A stretch of DNA of 64,000 bases from Emmonsiellopsis sp. PD_33 (taxonomy: Eukaryota; Ascomycota; Eurotiomycetes; Onygenales; Ajellomycetaceae): contig JANTQF010000001.1 of NCBI GenBank assembly GCA_032988165.1, forward strand, positions 186,001-250,000, written 5' to 3'. A program made the translations under genes and the position numbers. Of the stretch, positions 34,241-47,407 are shown piece after piece; positions within the stretch are counted from its first letter, which is position 1; the number at the start of each line of letters is the position of its first letter. The notes under the pieces were generated by a model. The model was not told where the DNA came from. It ran no database searches and saw only the letters and a list, made by a program, of their open reading frames with translations.

Positions 34241-34746
34241 TTAGATAGATTACATTCCTATCAACCTCTATTCTCTGGGTATTAATGTAGGGTAATGTCA
34301 TACTCCTCCCTCCCCCTTATTAATACTAATTAAGCAGTTTTAGGGGCAGTAGGTCATATTATCATCATAAATCAGATGTTAGTGAAAAGTGAATGATAAG
34401 AATCTATAAATATTTTATTAGTATTTTAATCTTTAGATCTTTATTCTTTTTTTTTTTATGAGTTCTGAGGATGATACAGCTACATTGACAGTAGGTGTTA
34501 AGCTGTAATAAAATAAGAATAGAAAGTCAGCTCAGTCTGACATGTAATTTAACACACTAAAAATACTCTCTCTTGAGTAAAATGCTGAAACAACACATAA
34601 TTTGATCTGAATAATATAATATTTATGTATATTTATCACTGAAGAATTGTGGGGCCAAGATAAAGAACAGAAATGAAGAAGAAAGGGAAGAAGATAGAGA
34701 ATACTTACTATAATTAGATAGTATTATATAGAGTCTCTAACTGGAG
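34241..34746. other. Spacer before the Gypsy element
   Basis: AT-rich; contains a C-rich tract (34305-34315) and a T-run (34447-34457). No coding region seen. Confidence 0.35.
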
Positions 34747-34751
34747 GCATG

Positions 34752-34923
34752 TGTAATTAGGATAACTTAAGATGAAAATGTTGTGTAGAATAAGGTTGAT
34801 TCTCTACATTCCTAAGCTGCTCATAGCTATTTATATCATGGGGCCTGACTAAGCTATGTAAGTAACTAAGCACCATGAATGTCCCATGGTGTGAATCATG
34901 GCATAGAGTATGTACATGTAACA
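34752..34923 (-). repeat. Gypsy element 1, 3' LTR (172 bp)
   Basis: Same length as and clearly alignable to 44747-44918, starting TGTAATTAGGATAACTTAAG and ending ATGTAACA in plus-strand reading. A purine-rich stretch on the element strand (GAAAGAGGCC) lies just inside at about 34926-34938 and is a plausible polypurine tract. Confidence 0.9.
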
Positions 34924-35049
34924 AGTGGCCTCTTTCAGAAAGGCATGCAATGCCCTCATCATCATAGTTACATACAGGAATGTAGAGCAAACAAATGAAA
35001 TAATAGAAAGTATAATATAGTAGTGAATAAAGCACTAATTATAACTAAA

Positions 35050-36994
35050 TCAGACTATCCATCTATTCATTATTCATCTCTACATCTAACTTGTCCAGTG
35101 CACTCTTCAGTTCTGCCCATAGCATCCCAAGTATAACTTAATAGATAACATCTTCATCTGCCTACATACTAACTGTGCTTTCTGCCTCATCACAGTGGAG
35201 GTTCTATAGATGAGCAACTCACTTGATTGTGTCTTCCCAGTATGTGCCATCAGCAGGCTTGATAGGTTGATTATTAATCTGCATGATAGTATTAATATCC
35301 TTATTGATCTCCTGTGCACTTTTATTGAGTATGATAGTATATGTGACTCCTGTATGATAGTATTACTGAGCAGCCTGCTGAGCTTCACATTCCTCTAGAT
35401 TATGTAATATCATTATGAGGTGGATAGCTTTGTTCCTAACAGCATCATATTAAGCTTTTTCCTTGGCAAGGGCTTGGGCTTAGATCTTATTTATAGCCTG
35501 ATGCAATTCATTGGCAGGCAGCATGCATGTATTGATGTGGGATATTCCTACAGTAAGAAGCTAATTAACTTCTTTGAGGGCTTCTTCCCTACTTATATTA
35601 TAGAGGATCACAATGTATTTGACCACTTGAAGGTCTGTAGGCAGGTTTAGCTGCTAAGTAGGTGCAGTGTGGGATGATATAATCATAGCAGTAGCCACAG
35701 TGAGAGCAATGCTGACTGTATGAGGAGGGCTTGTAGTGAGTTACTCTATGGGTGCATCACTATCTGAGGTGTCCTCCTCAGTTTGTTCACTGAGGGAGCT
35801 GCTGCCTCTCATATTTACTAGGCTGTCTATCTATCTCTATTCCCCATGAAAGTGCTGCAGAATCTCTGCATCTACATAACTAATATGTTAGCTTCTAATA
35901 ATGCCAGCCATGAGTCATCCAATGTTATGTAATTTGATCTGATCAACTCATTTCTTTTTATTTTGCTCCTGCAGGTTGTCCACAGCCTCATTAACTTGGT
36001 CTTTAGTTGTGCTGGGTGGGAATATGCTAATATTCCCTTAGTATCATTCATTAATTAAGAGATTGATCTCCTAGTTATAAGTTTCTACCTGCTAATCATA
36101 GAGTTAGGTGTAGTGTGTATTTTCTGCTATCATCTTATCCACATTTCATTAGCTCTAGACTTGCTTGGTAGCAGCATTGCAGTCATCCTTGATGGCATAT
36201 ATCAGGTTAAAGTGTACTTGGTTCTCCTGAAGATGATGTTCCAGCAAATCACAATACTTATAGCCCAGATTCTTCACAGTGAGATGCAGATATATAGGTT
36301 CATTGTAGTTATAAATCTCCATGATATCTTCTATATTATAGTTTATAGTCACCTTCAGTTTCATCCCATTAATAGTCATTCTGATCTTGAGCTTTCTTGC
36401 TTCAACTTTATCCTCAGCTGGTGATGTATTAGGTGACAGTCCCTCAAAGTTGTATTTATTATCTGGGTCCAGACATATCTTAAGAGGTGAGTATTATAAA
36501 GTATTACCTACAATTCATGACATCTTCTTCTTGTGCTCCTTATCAGCCTGCTTCTGTGACTACTCTTGTGCTTTGAAGATGCTACAGTTATCATGTAGTT
36601 ATTGATTTATAGCTTGCTTGTCCATGCCATTGATGACTTCCTTGAGTGTGCTCACTGACTTGATGGAGATTGCCCCTAGGGATAGAGTATATTTACACAT
36701 TTTAGCAATAAACTCCATGATGTACTCTTCTGCATAACTCATTACTTTGATGTTTTTAATGGTCTTATTATCCTCAGCTTACTAGGCTGTCATCTTTCCT
36801 TTTTCTTTTGTGCTGGATTGGCCTATGATCAGGGTGGACAAACTAGTTCCTATCTTATACTGTCTCTTTAGTGTGCAAGCTGGAATGAGGGGGTTATCAG
36901 CTGCTGCTAACTGTGAGTACTTAGAAGGCATCATACTATTAGAGATTCCATGGTATTTACTTGCAGGCAGATGGGCAGGCTGGATGTCTTGCAT
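35050..36994 (-). pseudogene. Extra ORF downstream of pol in Gypsy element 1
   Basis: About 640 codons in the position where env-like genes occur in some Gypsy elements. Start MQDIQPAHLPASKYHGISN at the complement of 36992-36994; later segments include SYAEEYIMEFIAKMCKY (about 36740), YNFEGLSPNTSPAEDKVEA (about 36450), LKVTINYNIEDIMEIYNYN (about 36350), VNEAVDNLQEQNKKK (about 35970), SSSLSEQTEEDTSDSDAP (about 35790) and INKDINTIMQINNQPI (about 35300). Hydrophilic, Glu/Lys/Gln-rich, probably partly coiled coil. No signal peptide or transmembrane segment seen, so it does not look like an envelope protein. Function unknown; it could be a second structural protein. Confidence 0.6.
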
Positions 36995-37679
36995 ATGATT
37001 ACTGGAGTTATTAGGAGTTAGTAGAGATTAAATAGGTTGGTAGGAGGCTTATATGTGTAAGTAAAGTGTTATTGATGAATTCACCATAGTAATAGGTATG
37101 AAGGTAGGCAGGCTGGAGGGTTAGGAGGTTCACTATGATAGATCTTTCATATATGTGGTGAATCTCAGTGTAAGAACATGCCATAATAATAGTGTTCACC
37201 ATGGAAGTTCCATGTTCTGTGATTTGATGTCTGTGCTGAGTAGGGTGAATGAAGCCAAATAAGACAGTATATCAATAAGTAGCTCATACATAAAAGTAAA
37301 TAGGGATAAGACTAGTGAGTAGCATATAAGTAAATAAGGTGCAACTGGTGTGAGGTAGTATAGTTCTAACATAATAATGGACATTCCATAGCAAATAGTG
37401 ATAGTCCAGGCATGAGGAGCTTTTAATAACAGATAGAGGTACAGAAATTCCATGGACATAACCTCTTAATCAGTGGGGGCAGGTATGTTTTGGGATAATA
37501 AAGTTATAGATGTGCATGTGTGGGTACATAGAGGTAATATCTATATAAGCTAGTGTAATAGTAGGGTGATGGAGATTTCATGGAGCATAAAATTTAAATA
37601 GGTAACAAGCATTTCAATATCATGTAGGGGTATAGAGTCTCTGTGGTTGATAATTCTATCTTTTTCCTTATAATTGATA

Positions 37680-40600
37680 TTTCACAAACATCAAAGCACT
37701 TTTAGGTTTGTTTATGGGGATTTGGGATTTCTAGGCCACCACCTTTAGAGGTTAGCCTCACTGTTGTGAGATCAACAGCAAATAGGATTCTTCTTATTTG
37801 TGCTCATACTATCATATAAGTTCTTTTGCATCCAGTAGGGCATGCACAGGGTACCATCAGTCCTCTTCTGGTCTATACCCTTTCCATTGTATGAAATATT
37901 TAACCTTTATGCTGCATCTGAGGTTCTTAGTTCATTTTACTAGTATTTTCTCAAGTTTATATGATTGCCATTTCAATATATTGCCTTCCATCACTATAGG
38001 GCCTGGTGCCAGTGAGGTGCACCTGAAGGGGTCCTCTTCCCAGGGGGTGGGTTCTAAGTGAGCAATGAATATTACAGGGTGTACCTGAAAGTGCACTGGG
38101 AGGTCCAGGAGATAGGCAAGACTGCCAACCCAGTAGAGGACTGTGAAGGAACCTGCATACCAAGGGGCAAACTTGCTATAAGCTTGGAGTAGAGATTGGT
38201 CATAGCCTTTGCCAATTCAGAGAAGGACTCTATCACCTGTGGTAAAGAACCTTAGGGTGTGCTTCTTATTATAATACTTCTTTATGAATACTGCTGCTGT
38301 GTGGAGTGCCTCATTTGCATCAAGATAGCTGGAGAAGTCCTGAGAATCCTGATTTTAAAAAGCCTATGCTAGCTGAAGTAGTGATTTGAGCTTTTAGCCA
38401 TATATATATCAGTAGGGGGATATCCTCATTGCTGACACTATAGCACTATTAAAGAGTGCTTGGAGTAAGAGAGCTGAGTCCTCTCATTGCCATGAATCTT
38501 TCAGTGCTGTAATTGTGTGTCAGAGGGTAATTTCATATGTCTGATTTATAATCTCTGATTGGCCATCTACTTGAGGGTAGTAAGCTATAGTATAGAGAAG
38601 TTCTACCTCAAGGGACTTGAAGATTGTTGCCTAGAATTGACTGAGGAACTTCCTGTCTCTATCTAAAATGATACAAGATGGCATGCCTTAGTCACCCATT
38701 ATCAGCTACTTAATGAATGGCTTGGCTCAGGATTCTACATCTCAATTTTAGTGTCCTAGGATGAAGGCTGTCCTCTTGCTTACTTTGCAAGTAATAGTCA
38801 TGCTGGCATCAAATTGTCCTTTGGGAAGACCAAGGACAATGTTAATTGTAATGATATGGAACAGGGATAGCTCTATAATAATTGACTGTAATATGCTATA
38901 TAGTTTATAGCAGCAGGTAGCATTCTGGAGGCAGCTGGGGTAGTGGTAGATATATTCTTTAATAAGGTGAGTCTTCTTGTAGATGAACAACCCATCCAAC
39001 TTCTCTATAATCTGCTGTAGTCCAAGGTGTGCATCTAAGTGTGCAATCTTGATGACATTGCCAATAAGAGGCCAAGGAATGCAGAGCTGCACAGTGTCCT
39101 TATAGTTATGATATAGTAGGTTATCATCAGAATTGATGTGGTATAGCAGCTTGGATTGATTTTTCATGGGCAATGCACTGTTTGCTTTTATGACTTCCAA
39201 AATCATAACTAGCCTTGAGTTTTGCTGGTAGGCATTCAGGAGTCTTTACTGAAACTATAAGAATATTGTAACTACTGTAGTCATGTAATTCACTAGGAAT
39301 GCATCTATAGCCTCAGCAGCTAGATCTTTTAGAAGCTCATTCTGGTTTATAGGTGCATCTGACTGCAATTGAAATAGAGCATCTGGGATGATATATGTGC
39401 AGCCAGGTTTATGAAATATCTATAGGTTGAATTGCTGTATGTATTGGGCAGCTTGGATGAGCCTTAAGTTGAGCTTATCCATAGAAGAGGTGGTTAGTGA
39501 TGTCTGTCTGACAATTTGTAGTGTGACCAAATAATCAGTATATATAATCACTGGAAGTTCCATAGCCTCAATTATGTGTCACACTTTCTTGAGTGTTCAG
39601 ATCAGACATGCAACCTCCAGTTCAGTTGGCTAGTATCTGGTTTCTACTGATGTGAGAATCTTGGAGAGGAATATAATAGGCTCCACCATAATTAATGGAG
39701 GTAAGATCTTAAAGTCTGGGATTTTTCCATACTATATTTTCTTGAGTAGCACTCATTCTAGTTTTACATGGAATATCATCACATCAAAACCTCTCTATTT
39801 AGAAGCATCAACATTGAAGAAGAGGTATCACATGCTATCATAATGTACCAGAAACAGACCCTTAGCAAATACTACTTGTATGTCATTGAAAGCCTTCTCT
39901 TCTTTTTTCATGGGCTTTTCAAGGGGTATTCAGGCAGAGAATTGGGTTCACAGTCTCTCTTTCACTGGCACATCCTTGAGGAGCATCATCTTATGCACCT
40001 GTAGGGGCTCTGCATAATAGGCATAAAAGGGTACATAGTTTCACAGCCATCCTATTGTATTAAGGTAAGTCTCCAGGTCCTTCAGGTTCCTTAGAAATGT
40101 GATTCTTACTAGTGCAGCAATCCAATCCTCCATTAGTATGAGGCCTAGAGATGAGACCTTGTGCTCTAGCAATCTGACTGAAGGGAAACCAATAAACACC
40201 TTCTTCAGGTTGATGACTATATTCTTGTCACAAAACAGAGCAAAGATCTTTCTCAGGTATTTACTATGTTTTTCCATGATAACACTCACAGCAACTAGGT
40301 CATCAATGTAACAGCAGACAAACTTCTTGAACTTCTTTAGCAAGAGGTCAATCTTACACTGCATATACACCAGAGAGTTTATATATCCCATTATCACTAC
40401 TAAAGAGATCTCTTATTCACAGTGCAATATAACTAACAAGCATCATTAGTAGTCACAGCAGACTCTCCATTAGTAGAAGAAGCTCATACAGTCAAGAATA
40501 GTGATATAGTAGCATTCTTTCACAGAGTTGATGATCTCTGCCTGCTGTATCATTAGGTATACATCAGGCTCAACTATTTTATTCAGTTCTCTGACATCAA

Positions 40601-42230
40601 TTACAGAACAGCCTTTCTATACTCCATTAACCTCCTTTCATACTATAAATACTGGGTATTCTGAGGAGGTGTGGTCCATTGCCCATTCCATGCATTCCTG
40701 AGCATACAATTTGTTAAAGAGCTCATCTATGACTTCACAGTCCTTCTGGCCTAGGGGGTATACCTTGGCTTGGGTCTGAAGCTTGCAATCCTTCAGTGAT
40801 AAGAGAGGAATTTACATCCACTCATCCTCCAGCAGGTCCATAGCATTGCCATGGTCTTCCTAGATTTCAGGGAATTCATTGCAAATCTGTGTAAAGTATT
40901 TTGTAGTCTCCTTATCACCATAGATTGTTATATCATTGGGTAGTTTTACTTCTACCCCTGTGGGGTTGACATTAATGGCATGCAGGGATTCCTTCATTAA
41001 CTTTAATATATTCAGATTATCATTTAGCTTCTATTGAGGCTGTTATCTAGGGAGGTTGAGAGCTAACAATTCTGCTATGAGGTCAACTAAATATGTGCTA
41101 GTAGCATTATATTCTCTCAGAGTGCTAACACAGGATCTCCATGGGATTGTGACCTGCCTATCCATATTGTTGATGACATGGGTGAATGGGAGATTATAGT
41201 CTATGATTTGCATATATACCTGGAGTGGCAGCATGGCAGAGTCAAAGATATAGTCCCTATCCATCAGTAGATGTTCCTCTTTCCCAAGGCAGCACCTGAG
41301 GGGAATTTTCACTTCTGATCTGAGCAGAATGATGACTTTGACATCTGAATATACTGGTCTAGTAGCTTGATGATCTTTTCTTGATGTCACCAAAATTCTA
41401 GCTTCTGCATCCTCACACAACTTTATTTACAGCATCCTCTTGTCTAGGTCTATGGTGATACTCTTTGGTACTATATTATCTATACCAAGCAGCAGATTGA
41501 TACAGAGGTCATTAATGATATGTGCCTCCACTAAGATCTGGGCAAGCACTGATATACATTTCTCATTCAGCAGAATTACTGGCAATGTGAGTGGAATTAT
41601 GATCATTTCAGAGGATTTCATAGAGTCTCCAATGCCTCTAACCAGTATTTACAGGCATGACAGGCATGATATCTTGTTACATTGCTACTCAAGGAACTTC
41701 TTGCTTACAAGCATCATTATGCAGCCAGAGTCTATACATATTAGTAGCAGCTTGAAGGTGTTCTGACAGAATGCTATGATAGTGGCATATTTCTAGTTAC
41801 AGAATATATAACCATAAGGTGTATCTAGATCAGCTGGCTGCTGGGATACTATCACTCAAGGTGCACAGTCAGGGCTTGCATGGAAGGCCTATGAAGTTGC
41901 CATGCAAGTTTTCAAGTATTTATACAGGTTATTGTGTGAATCAAAGGCCTCATTACAGCTATAATAGATAGCTATCATGAGATCTGCATGGAATGTATCT
42001 ACTTCTAGATTGTATGCACCATCATTGTATGGTTATTCCTGTGGATCATTCATGGGCATTTCTGACTCATCATAGTAGGAGTTGAATTCTGCCTCCTGGC
42101 CATATAGATCTTCTGTGGACTCCTCTAATTCCTTGGGGTCAGCATGGAATGCTACTTATTTGTGTGGCTACTGATTCCATGGCTGCCTACCAGGTAGATT
42201 AGCATTAGGGGTACCCTTAGGTACTGATAG
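37680..42230 (-). pseudogene. Gypsy element 1 pol (protease-RT-RNase H-integrase-chromodomain)
   Basis: Domains in order on the minus strand. Protease with IDSGCIMML (about 41735). RT with ECMEWAMDHTSSEYPVFIV (about 40690), GYINSLVYMQ and the catalytic CCYIDDLVAVS (about 40310). RNase H with FFNVDASK (about 39820) and YTDYLVTLQIV (about 39540). Integrase with a His/Cys finger (HLDAHLG...CLQNATC, about 39050-38920), NIVLGLPKG (first catalytic Asp now Asn), LDRDRKF (about 38660) and DGQSEIIN (about 38570). C-terminal chromodomain YFIQWKGYRPEEDWWYPVHA (about 37890). Many TGA/TAG stops. The chromodomain places it among the chromoviruses. Confidence 0.9.
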
Positions 42231-43480
42231 CTGGAGCTGTTGCTTTAGGGCTGGCAGTTCAGAATGATCTTACTGGGCTTTGCCTTGATAGTTTTCATTG
42301 TGCTGATTGTAGTGGCTGCCATATTAGTTATTATTACCACCATATTGATTGTTGTTCTCACTGTAGTCACAGTACTATCTATTAGTATAGTTCTGTGCCT
42401 AGTACCTAGGCTGATATTGATAAGCAGGCTGTTCAAACTAGCAGGGGTATGATTCTCTACCACACCCACAGTAATTACTCTGAGGGGTAAAGTTACTGCA
42501 ATAGAATCCACACTGATTATACATACTATTTGCATATCAATTATTACTTGTGAATTAATCTATCTAGTTGGTCTGCTTACAGCAAATAATCTCAGTGAAT
42601 TCTTCAATGATCATATCCTCTTCTGACTCATTAATAGTAGCTTGCAAGGTGACATCTAGGTTGTTCCATGCATGTAGGACCTGGGCATACTTGATGTCTC
42701 CTTAGCTGTAGTGTTTAGCAGCTGAAGATATATTCAGAATATAGGAGATTAGACTGCACCCATCATGAAGATCCTGAAGTAAGTATTTTATCTTATTGAG
42801 CTTTCATAGTGCTTGACTACCCTTAATGCAGAATTGCCATTGAAGAATCTTAATTCACTCTTTTACTCTATTATTAGTTGCAATAAGACCTATGTGGGTG
42901 ATGTCATTGAGCTCCTGGTTTCACCAGGATTCTACTTCTCCTTTGAGATATAAATCCAAATTCTGTCAGATCCTTACTGCATCCCTAGTTAGAGTAGTGA
43001 TCTTAAGCTGGTTGGTGAATGCATGAACATCCCAGTAATATGTCTTGTCTTTCTTGTTAATAACATCATTACAGCCCCATGATGTCAGTGCATTGGGGTA
43101 GAAAAAACTGATGTCCTGAGGTTTCCATGGAGCAGTTGAGGTTGATGGTGCAGGTAGAGACTATACTGATGGCTGGGCTGGTGCCAGCTGAGTAGTAGTA
43201 GCTCTGATGTAAGAGAGTAGTTCCTGTAGGATTTGCATTTAGTGTGGGGTGAAGCCTGTATCATCAGTGGATTCACCAGTAGTGCCTGTAGTGGCTGAAG
43301 TGCTATTCATATTTGACATATTATCTAGCTGTCTAATAGATGGTGGTTGCAAGACTTATTCTTCATTAGTTGAAGTTATATTTGGGGTCTCTGAAGACTC
43401 TGTGGGTGTTGGCTGTGGTGCAGTGCAAAATAAGGTGCTACTTGGCACTGGGTTAATCTGCAAGAATAGCTGAGCTAGAC
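42231..43480 (-). pseudogene. Gypsy element 1 gag
   Basis: Capsid/nucleocapsid gene. Near the N-terminus MSNMNSTSATTGTTGES (complement of about 43323), a Pro/Thr-rich stretch, then ISFFYPNALTSWGCND (about 43100) and DLYLKGEVESW (about 42940), typical of fungal Gypsy capsids. The nucleocapsid part (42520-42280) is Asn/Gly/Tyr/Gln-rich with many Cys (NQCGFYCSNF, NYCGCGRESY) that probably replace Arg after CGN-to-TGN change. It lacks a clear CCHC knuckle. It continues into pol. Confidence 0.75.
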
Positions 43481-44079
43481 AGGGTAGGGTGTTGCCCTCT
43501 GAGTGTGGCTTTGAGCCTAGTGGGAGGTATACTTATCTTATTGGTAATGTCTCAAAGAATGTCTCTTCTCAGTGGGTAAATGTGTGGCTCTATTTGAAGC
43601 AGTCTGTGCAGTTATGAAATTTAAGAACTGCTTGGTTAAGCAATGAATGATCAATGAGCCAGTCTGATGGTATCAGTAAGATTACTTGAGCATCCTCAGA
43701 ACTTCTGTGTGAATTGACTCATAAGTGTGTACACTCTTGTGATTCTACAGATACCTGCCTGGACTTAGGTAGGGAGTTTAGGCAGGTAGTTTACTCAGTC
43801 ATAAATGTTGCTCTTGTGATTATAGTGTCCTGCAAAGAGTCATGATAAGGGAAGTTAGAGTTGAAATACTCAATGATCTGATGAGTAAGTTTTACTATCT
43901 GAATATAAAAGGTCATTTCATAATTCTTTAGACATGAGGGCTGCTGATGTCAACAACTATCATCAGATGAGATAGATCTTTCAAGGGGAAAAATCCACAG
44001 AAAAGTGTAGAAAGTAAGAAAGATACTATACCCTTTTAAAATAAGAGTAACTGGAAGATGTGTGCTGACATGACAGATG

Positions 44080-44746
44080 CATATGCACTATACCCTTTTT
44101 GAGGAAAGAACCACAGAAAATCTTGGAAAAACATGAAAAATAGAAAGAGAAAAGTACTTTTCAGGAGGGGTAGAAAAGTGGGCAATTTCTGAGAAATATA
44201 TGGGGAAATTTATATGGAAGGGCCTTGGGCAGTTACTCCACAGGCAAAAGGTAGTCTGAATGCAGTACAACAAACTTGTATAACAACCTCTCAGTATCAG
44301 GGAGTAACATAGTAAATGAAAGTAAGCAAGTAGAACAGTTATAGCAGGGTAATTCCCATGGAAGTTTCATGGGTGACTTGGGATTCTTTTGCTGGGCTCA
44401 GTGATCTAGGGCAGACATCCACAGATTCATCAGGAGATCAAGTAGAATAGTATGCACAGAGAACAACAAGAATGCAATTCAATTAGAATTGTCTGTAATG
44501 AGGACAAAGCTATTCAGATGCTAGGTATAGAGTGTAGTCTGTGAGGAGGATAAGGCCTGGGTAGATATGACTTTTGGAGAGAAGTCCATGAAGTGGATGA
44601 GATGAGTAGAAGAGATAGAGAAGAGATGAGAACCTATCAAAGGAAATGTAAAAGTAATGAGAGCAGGGAGATACAATGATGACTTATTATAAAGACTGGG
44701 GAACCCATGGAGAACCTTACATCTTTTGCAAAGACATGCTACTAAT
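44080..44746 (-). other. Gypsy element 1 5' leader
   Basis: Untranslated leader between the 5' LTR and gag. Just inside the LTR the element strand reads TTAGTAGCATGTC, which could be a decayed primer-binding site resembling initiator-tRNA-Met complement (TGGTAGC...), a weak inference. No gene seen. Confidence 0.35.
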
Positions 44747-44918
44747 TGTAATTGGGATAACTTGAGATGAAAATGTTGTGTAGAATAAGGTTGATTCTCT
44801 ATGTTTCTAGGCCACCCATGGCTATTTATACTATAGGGCCTGACTAAGCTATGTAAGTGACTAAGCACCATGGATGTCCCATGGTGTGGACCATGGCATG
44901 GAGCATGCACATGTAATA
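44747..44918 (-). repeat. Gypsy element 1, 5' LTR (172 bp)
   Basis: Partner of 34752-34923. Several differences between the two are TG versus CA (for example AAGCTGCTCATAG against AGGCCACCCATGG), as expected when the same CpG decays on opposite strands. Confidence 0.9.
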
Positions 44919-45239
44919 GCATGTAAAAATAGATGCTGAAGAAAGGTAATAAACAGAGATATACTATAAGAAGTTAGAATACTATAGATGAAGGAAAAGA
45001 AATGCACACATTAAAAAAGTCAAGGTAGATATATAAAAGAAATGATATGAAAAGAGAGAATTAATAGTAAGATTAATATGGTAGAGTATGGAGGATTATA
45101 TCTAACTATATGTCTATTCAATATTTTAAGAGCTCAAATGAAAAAAAAAGAAAAATAGTAGCATGACTATAACTAAAGAATTACCTGACAACTGGGGTAG
45201 GTCCATGCACTTACCCTTACTTGAATTTAATACTAGTGA

Positions 45240-46520
45240 GAGAATTAAAGGCTAAGAGGAGTGTATAGAGATTAGTCCCTTTTCAGAAGATGATGAGTTC
45301 CTTTAATATAAAGAAATTAATTAATGGAGAGATTAAATGTATTTAAAGTATCTTGATGACACTTAGAATAGCTCTCATTGTTGAATTGGTAGGAGGAGGA
45401 TATTCTATCTCTAAAGCCAATTAAAAGTAGAGTAGATAGTTTGATGGAGAATTATTTAATAAGCTATTCTATTAGATTGATTGCATTTATTTGCTGATGT
45501 GTAAAAGTTTCATCACTCTGTAATAAAAATGTAATGCTGATTGCAAGGTTGAGGTTGAAAGTTTTAATAGAAGAAAAGAGAAAAAATCCTTCACTAGGTG
45601 TTGAATGAGGGATGAAGTTGTGCAAGAAATTAAAATTAAAATGCTAAAGAATATTACTATTATTACTATTAATAACTATTACTTTAATATAGTATTAACT
45701 CTGATTATCTGCATTATCATCATTAAGAAGAGAGGCAAGAAAGATCAGCCATTTAGTACTATTAGATAGAATGCACTCAATCACATTAAGAGAGAATTCA
45801 GAAAGCTCTGGGAGACCCTGAGTGTAGAGATGCTGATCAGATTAAAGATTAAATATACTAAAAAAATAAGATTTGTTGATATAGATGTAAACCTTACTAT
45901 AGCTAATTAAATATAAAATGCATTTAAAATCTTCTAATAAGAGTAATTATTCTCTAATCTTCATATTAATGATAATAGTACTACAAGAAAGTAATATTCA
46001 TTAGCTATTTATAGAGATAACATAATTAAGAGATACTGAAATTAAATAAACCTTGAAGAGTGGTTTAGCTGTATTCACACACATAAGATACTCATACTGC
46101 TGATGAGAATTGATATGAACTCTATTAAAATGTTATTAGAGATATTCTTCCAATCATATAGAGTACAGCTATTATTATTATTAATTTACCAATATACTAT
46201 ATCATCATAAAATCACACTGCATAATTACCCACTATAATTAGCCTGGGGGCCTATGTGTATCATCAATGCACAGTGGCCTTACCTCAGTAGAAAGTATTA
46301 AAGATTTTTACTAGAAAATATAAAGTTAGCTATATGACAAGCAACAAAACATTAGATAATATATTAAGAGTAATGTATTTTCTCATTCTTTACTTGGGTT
46401 TAAATGAGGTAAACTGGGCCTTAAACTACAGCCAGTGATAAAATAAGCCATTCTTGTGGATTCATGCTGTAATGCTTGCATTCAAGGAGCAATTAAAATA
46501 TAAAAAATTATAGGCCTTTA
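45240..46520 (-). pseudogene. F-box family protein, copy 7
   Basis: Readable in largely one frame with stops. LIIVGNYAV.FYDDIVYW (about 46245-46190) matches the GNYMAFN...YW block of copy 1; ENNYSY and YIYINKSYFFSIFNL (about 45880) match the LYLI..KLY block; then FSLNVIECILSNSTKW and an acidic NDDNADNQ. A start-proximal segment IHKNGLFYHWL (about 46460) corresponds to the KKYGWLHHW block. Upstream motif at 47060. Confidence 0.5.
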
Positions 46521-47387
46521 TAGGGGAGAGATACTTGAGGACCAAAAAGATGCACTCTAGAGGAAGATGGAGTAAGAAATCCCTGAGGTTTACAGAGAGA
46601 CTTAGTTAGCTGAGGTTCTATATCATCTAGTTGCCAGCTATTTTTACTCTAAATAATGATATTATAATGAAATGTAGAAGATTAATAATTTCTATATAAA
46701 TAATGTTAGTCTTACTTTATATTTATATACTATATGTACTTAGGAATTAATAGGCTGTGAAGTTAATAATATGTAGCATAGAGAAGGAGTAAATAACTAA
46801 TCATTATAACAAGTAGATTTAATTGATATCAGGAGAAAAAAGAGAAAAAGTCTTAGAATATATACAGTTATGAGCTACCCAGTAATGTGCTATTATCATT
46901 ATTATATATTTTTATGATGTGCTTTGTGACCACACTTCAATTAAATAACACTGAAGACTTACCATCAAGCAAGAACAATGTGCTTTACTTATGATTATTT
47001 ATTGAACTCAGAAATAGATACTTAAATAAAGAAGAAAGAAAGGGATGATAGAGCAATTAAAGATAAACACTAAGTAATTAGTATATTAAGTTAAGAGCAT
47101 CAAAGAGAGGGAGTAGATGGAAAGGTAGATAAGGCCTAAAAAAATATAGAGGTAGAGAGAGTAAGATAACAGAGAGAGTAAATCACTTGATAAACTGTAG
47201 TTAGTGGTAGATGCAGCTATATATTCATGAAGTAATATATAGATTTTAGGAGCCTATAATAAGCTTTACTCAGTAAACTTATATTAGAAGAAAGATGCAA
47301 GACTTAAAAGCTATCATCTACTATATGGAAGTATCAGATGAAAGAGTGTATGCTATAAAGGCACTAACAGGTTAGAATTACAAGCTA
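46521..47387. other. Spacer with conserved F-box upstream motif
   Basis: AT-rich DNA without recognised genes. It carries the motif AGATAAACACTAAGTAATTA (47060-47080) that also precedes F-box copies 2, 3, 5 and 6. Confidence 0.4.
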
Positions 47388-47407
47388 TTTTTTTTTTTTT
47401 TTTTTTT
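47388..47407 (-). repeat. 20-nt poly(T) = poly(A) on the minus strand
   Basis: Uninterrupted T-run. On the minus strand it reads as a poly(A) tail at the end of a region with Copia-gag-like residues, hinting at a retrocopied transcript. Confidence 0.6.

Larger units (their letters stand above)
34747..44923 (-). mobile_element. Complete chromodomain Ty3/Gypsy element, decayed
   Basis: Bounded by matching 5-bp target duplications GCATG (34747-34751 and 44919-44923) around 172-bp LTRs (34752-34923 and 44747-44918) that have TGT...ACA-type ends. Transcribed on the minus strand: gag, protease, RT, RNase H, integrase, chromodomain, then a further long ORF before the 3' LTR. Total 10,167 bp without the duplications. 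All reading frames carry many stops, mostly TGA and TAG, and Arg-rich regions have become Cys, His or Gln, as expected from CpG loss. Confidence 0.9.

Noticed and set aside
35050..36994. Envelope protein in Gypsy element 1
   Set aside because: No signal peptide, no transmembrane anchor and no Cys-rich ectodomain; only the genomic position is env-like.
42264..42452. Plus-strand hydrophobic open frame resembling a membrane segment
   Set aside because: It is the antisense of the Asn/Gly/Tyr-rich nucleocapsid of Gypsy element 1, which produces Ile/Val-rich shadow translations.
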